A stretch of 64,000 nucleotides of DNA from Flagellimonas eckloniae (GTDB taxonomy: Bacteria > Bacteroidota > Bacteroidia > Flavobacteriales > Flavobacteriaceae), in assembly GCF_001413955.1 (NCBI RefSeq), contig NZ_LCTZ01000002.1, forward strand, positions 2,652,501 to 2,716,500, in the 5' to 3' direction. Numbering within the stretch: the stretch's first letter is position 1; each line of letters starts with the position of its first letter. Below are positions 62,466 through 64,000 of this stretch, piece by piece. A program made the position numbers and the translations under genes. The notes beneath the pieces are model-generated. The model was given only the letters and a program-made list of their open reading frames with translations, did not search any database and was not told the DNA's origin.

Positions 62466-63319
62466 AAAACATTCAACATTTGTTCTTTGATCTTCTCCAG
62501 CTCATCTTTCATTTGCACCACCAACTGTTGCATAGGTGCATAATTGGCCTTTGAACCAATCGTGTTAATTTCCCTACCAATTTCTTGAGCAATAAACCCA
62601 AGTTTCTTTCCATTGGAATCGTTAGATTCTAGCGTAGTTTCAAAATAGCCTAAATGGTTAGCCAAACGGACCTTCTCTTCAGTGATGTCGTATTTTTCCA
62701 AATAATAGATTAATTCTTGCTCAAATCTATTGGCATCCAATTCCACTTTCAAATCTGCAACTGCTTTTTCCAGACGTTCGCGAACCGTGTCCAAACGTTC
62801 CGGGTCGATGGCTTTCACATCATCCAATAAACGATTCAGGTTTTTAAGTCGGGCAATAAAATCCTTTTCCAATACTTGGCCTTCTTCATCACGGAAAATT
62901 TTGATTTCTGAGAGCGCCTGCTTCATTGCCTCCTTAATGGATTCATATTCTGTCTCGTCAATATCTCCTTTTTCTGTCTTCATTGCATCCGGCAAACGCA
63001 ACGCCATTTCCAATAACTTCACCTTATCACCATCAGCAATATTGGCTAGTTGTTTCATATATTTTTTAACCACTGCTTCATTTACTTCGGCTGTTGTTTC
63101 TTCTCCGGTAATCTCAACATAAAGACCAAAGTCAACCTTACCCCTTACCAATACATCGGCAATCATTTTGCGCAATTCCAGCTCTTTTCCCCTGTAGAAT
63201 TGTGGAATTCTGGCGTTGATGTCAAGACTTTTGCTGTTAAGCGATTTAAGTTCTATGGTAATCTTTTTGGAAGGAAGTTGCACGATATGCTTTCCAAACC
63301 CTGTCATGGATTGAATCAT
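62462..63319 (-). CDS. yicC: YicC family endoribonuclease
   Basis: 285 residues, close to the family length. The family signatures are the N-terminal SMTGFGKHIVQLPSKKITIE (3-22) and ELKSLNSKSLDINARIP, and the C-terminal GRKIGFIAQEI-like LGFIAQEIGREINTIGSKAN. YicC is an RNA-degrading enzyme with a broad role in RNA turnover. It is the first gene of the yicC-gmk-nadD operon. Confidence 0.93.
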   Translation of the reverse strand: MIQSMTGFGKHIVQLPSKKITIELKSLNSKSLDINARIPQFYRGKELELRKMIADVLVRGKVDFGLYVEITGEETTAEVNEAVVKKYMKQLANIADGDKVKLLEMALRLPDAMKTEKGDIDETEYESIKEAMKQALSEIKIFRDEEGQVLEKDFIARLKNLNRLLDDVKAIDPERLDTVRERLEKAVADLKVELDANRFEQELIYYLEKYDITEEKVRLANHLGYFETTLESNDSNGKKLGFIAQEIGREINTIGSKANYAPMQQLVVQMKDELEKIKEQMLNVL

Positions 63320-63339
63320 AAGGAATACTTAGATTTTGG

Positions 63340-63347
63340 CAAAGGTA
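63340..63347 (-). promoter_or_regulatory. -7 box of the yicC operon
   Basis: On the minus strand TACCTTTG matches TAnnTTTG exactly, 20 bp before the yicC ATG. No -33 element is recognised. Confidence 0.4.
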
Positions 63348-63406
63348 ACCAAAATAGGTTTTTGGTTTTATTGAATATAACTGAAAACAGAAAGGTTGAA
63401 AATATG

Positions 63407-64000
63407 CTAATCCAATTTTCTGACCCAAATATTTCTGTAGCTTACCCTGCTATTGTCTTTATGGTCTTGAAGCATCAAAGGAGCTTTCCCGTGAGCTTCA
63501 TAGTTGGGCCATCCAATATATTCCGTTGGGCCTTCAAGAATAAAGTTATCCTGAATTAAAACCCCATTGTGCAACACGGTAACCGTTGCAGCTTTTTCAA
63601 GGTTTCCTCCTCTGCTGAATTTTGGCGCATGAAAAATAATATCATACGTATTCCATTCCCCTGAAGGTACGGAAGCCATCGCCAGTGGAACAGCCTGCTT
63701 ATAAACGGATCCTACTTGACCATTTACATAGGTTGGGTTGTCGTTGTTATCCAGAACTTGGACTTCGTATCTTCTTTGCAGAAAAATCCCGCTGTTCGCT
63801 CTATGCTGACCTTCCCGTTGTACTTCTGCTGGTGATCTCCATTCAACATGAAGCTGCATACTTCCAAAATTTTCTTTTGTTTGAATATTCCCGGTCTTGT
63901 CCTTAACCGTCATGCTTCCATCATCATTTAAATGCCAGTTTACCGCAGTGCTATCAGTACTGCTAATCCATTTTGTAAAGTCTTTTCCATCAAAAAGAAC
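63407..64000 (-). CDS. DUF1080 (3-keto-disaccharide hydrolase-like) protein, 5'-truncated by window edge
   Basis: 197 residues visible; the start lies to the right of the window. The frame opens with VLFDGKDFTKWIS at the edge, the usual DUF1080 start, and continues with NFGSMQLHVEWRSP, RANSGIFLQRRYEVQVLD, GEWNTYDIIFHAPKF and HGKAPLMLQDHKDNSRVSYR. This agrees more closely with the active 3-keto-disaccharide hydrolase group than the gene at 36 kb does. It acts on sugars, probably in the periplasm. Other genes of such a pathway would be expected beyond the window. Confidence 0.88.
   Translation of the reverse strand, partial: VLFDGKDFTKWISSTDSTAVNWHLNDDGSMTVKDKTGNIQTKENFGSMQLHVEWRSPAEVQREGQHRANSGIFLQRRYEVQVLDNNDNPTYVNGQVGSVYKQAVPLAMASVPSGEWNTYDIIFHAPKFSRGGNLEKAATVTVLHNGVLIQDNFILEGPTEYIGWPNYEAHGKAPLMLQDHKDNSRVSYRNIWVRKLD

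Overview
The window looks like chromosomal DNA of a marine member of the Flavobacteriaceae, close to the Muricauda/Allomuricauda type. This is inferred from family content: a type IX secretion (type B) sorting domain, DUF6090, DUF4374, DUF3078, DUF6503 and DUF4386 proteins, several TonB-dependent receptors (TBDRs) with carboxypeptidase-regulatory-like N-termini, and a carotenoid lycopene cyclase. Composition is low-GC, Shine-Dalgarno sequences are essentially absent, and exact TAnnTTTG -7 promoter boxes stand in front of the tRNA and several genes. No phage, insertion sequence or CRISPR array is visible. There is one tRNA (Asn) and one clear pseudogene.

Layout. 1-3.2 kb: the 3' part of a TBDR gene plus a DUF4374 lipoprotein gene. 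3.2-13 kb: two divergent operons around a 129-bp control region. Leftward are an AraC-type regulator and an exported DinB/tyrosine-phosphatase fusion. Rightward are a TBDR, a DoxX-like membrane protein, a methyltransferase, an ABC ATPase and an ABC permease carrying a degenerate M1 peptidase domain. 13-14 kb: a gene-free, hairpin-rich stretch beside tRNA-Asn. 14-22 kb: rseP, a SCO protein, feoA-feoB-small Cys protein, and an ECF sigma / HEAT-repeat anti-sigma / twin DUF4097 operon. 22-29 kb: small exported or membrane proteins, an S9 peptidase, two tandem DUF6090 genes, and a decayed outer-membrane receptor gene. 29-36.8 kb: a secreted Asp-box protein, then a ZIP transporter and DtxR-family regulator divergent from a third TBDR, followed by a DUF1080 protein. 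36.9-39 kb: crtY and a polyprenyl diphosphate synthase, tail to tail. 39-47 kb: a second ECF sigma factor with a membrane partner, and a TetR-controlled TolC/adaptor/RND efflux operon. 47-64 kb: mostly housekeeping (aspS, ClC channel, cspA, tadA, dxs, DUF3078, dgt, PiT transporter, nadD, gmk, yicC), ending in a DUF1080 gene cut by the window edge.

Metal handling is the recurring theme. Three TBDRs, Feo, ZIP and a DtxR-type regulator lie within 36 kb. A 15-mer is shared upstream of feoA and the second TBDR, and a related palindrome sits between the DtxR gene and the third TBDR. The most unusual unit is the AraC/DinB-PTP versus TBDR-DoxX-methyltransferase-ABC-pseudopeptidase pair of operons. 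Its substrate cannot be read from sequence. All family assignments come from reading motifs by eye, without database searches.
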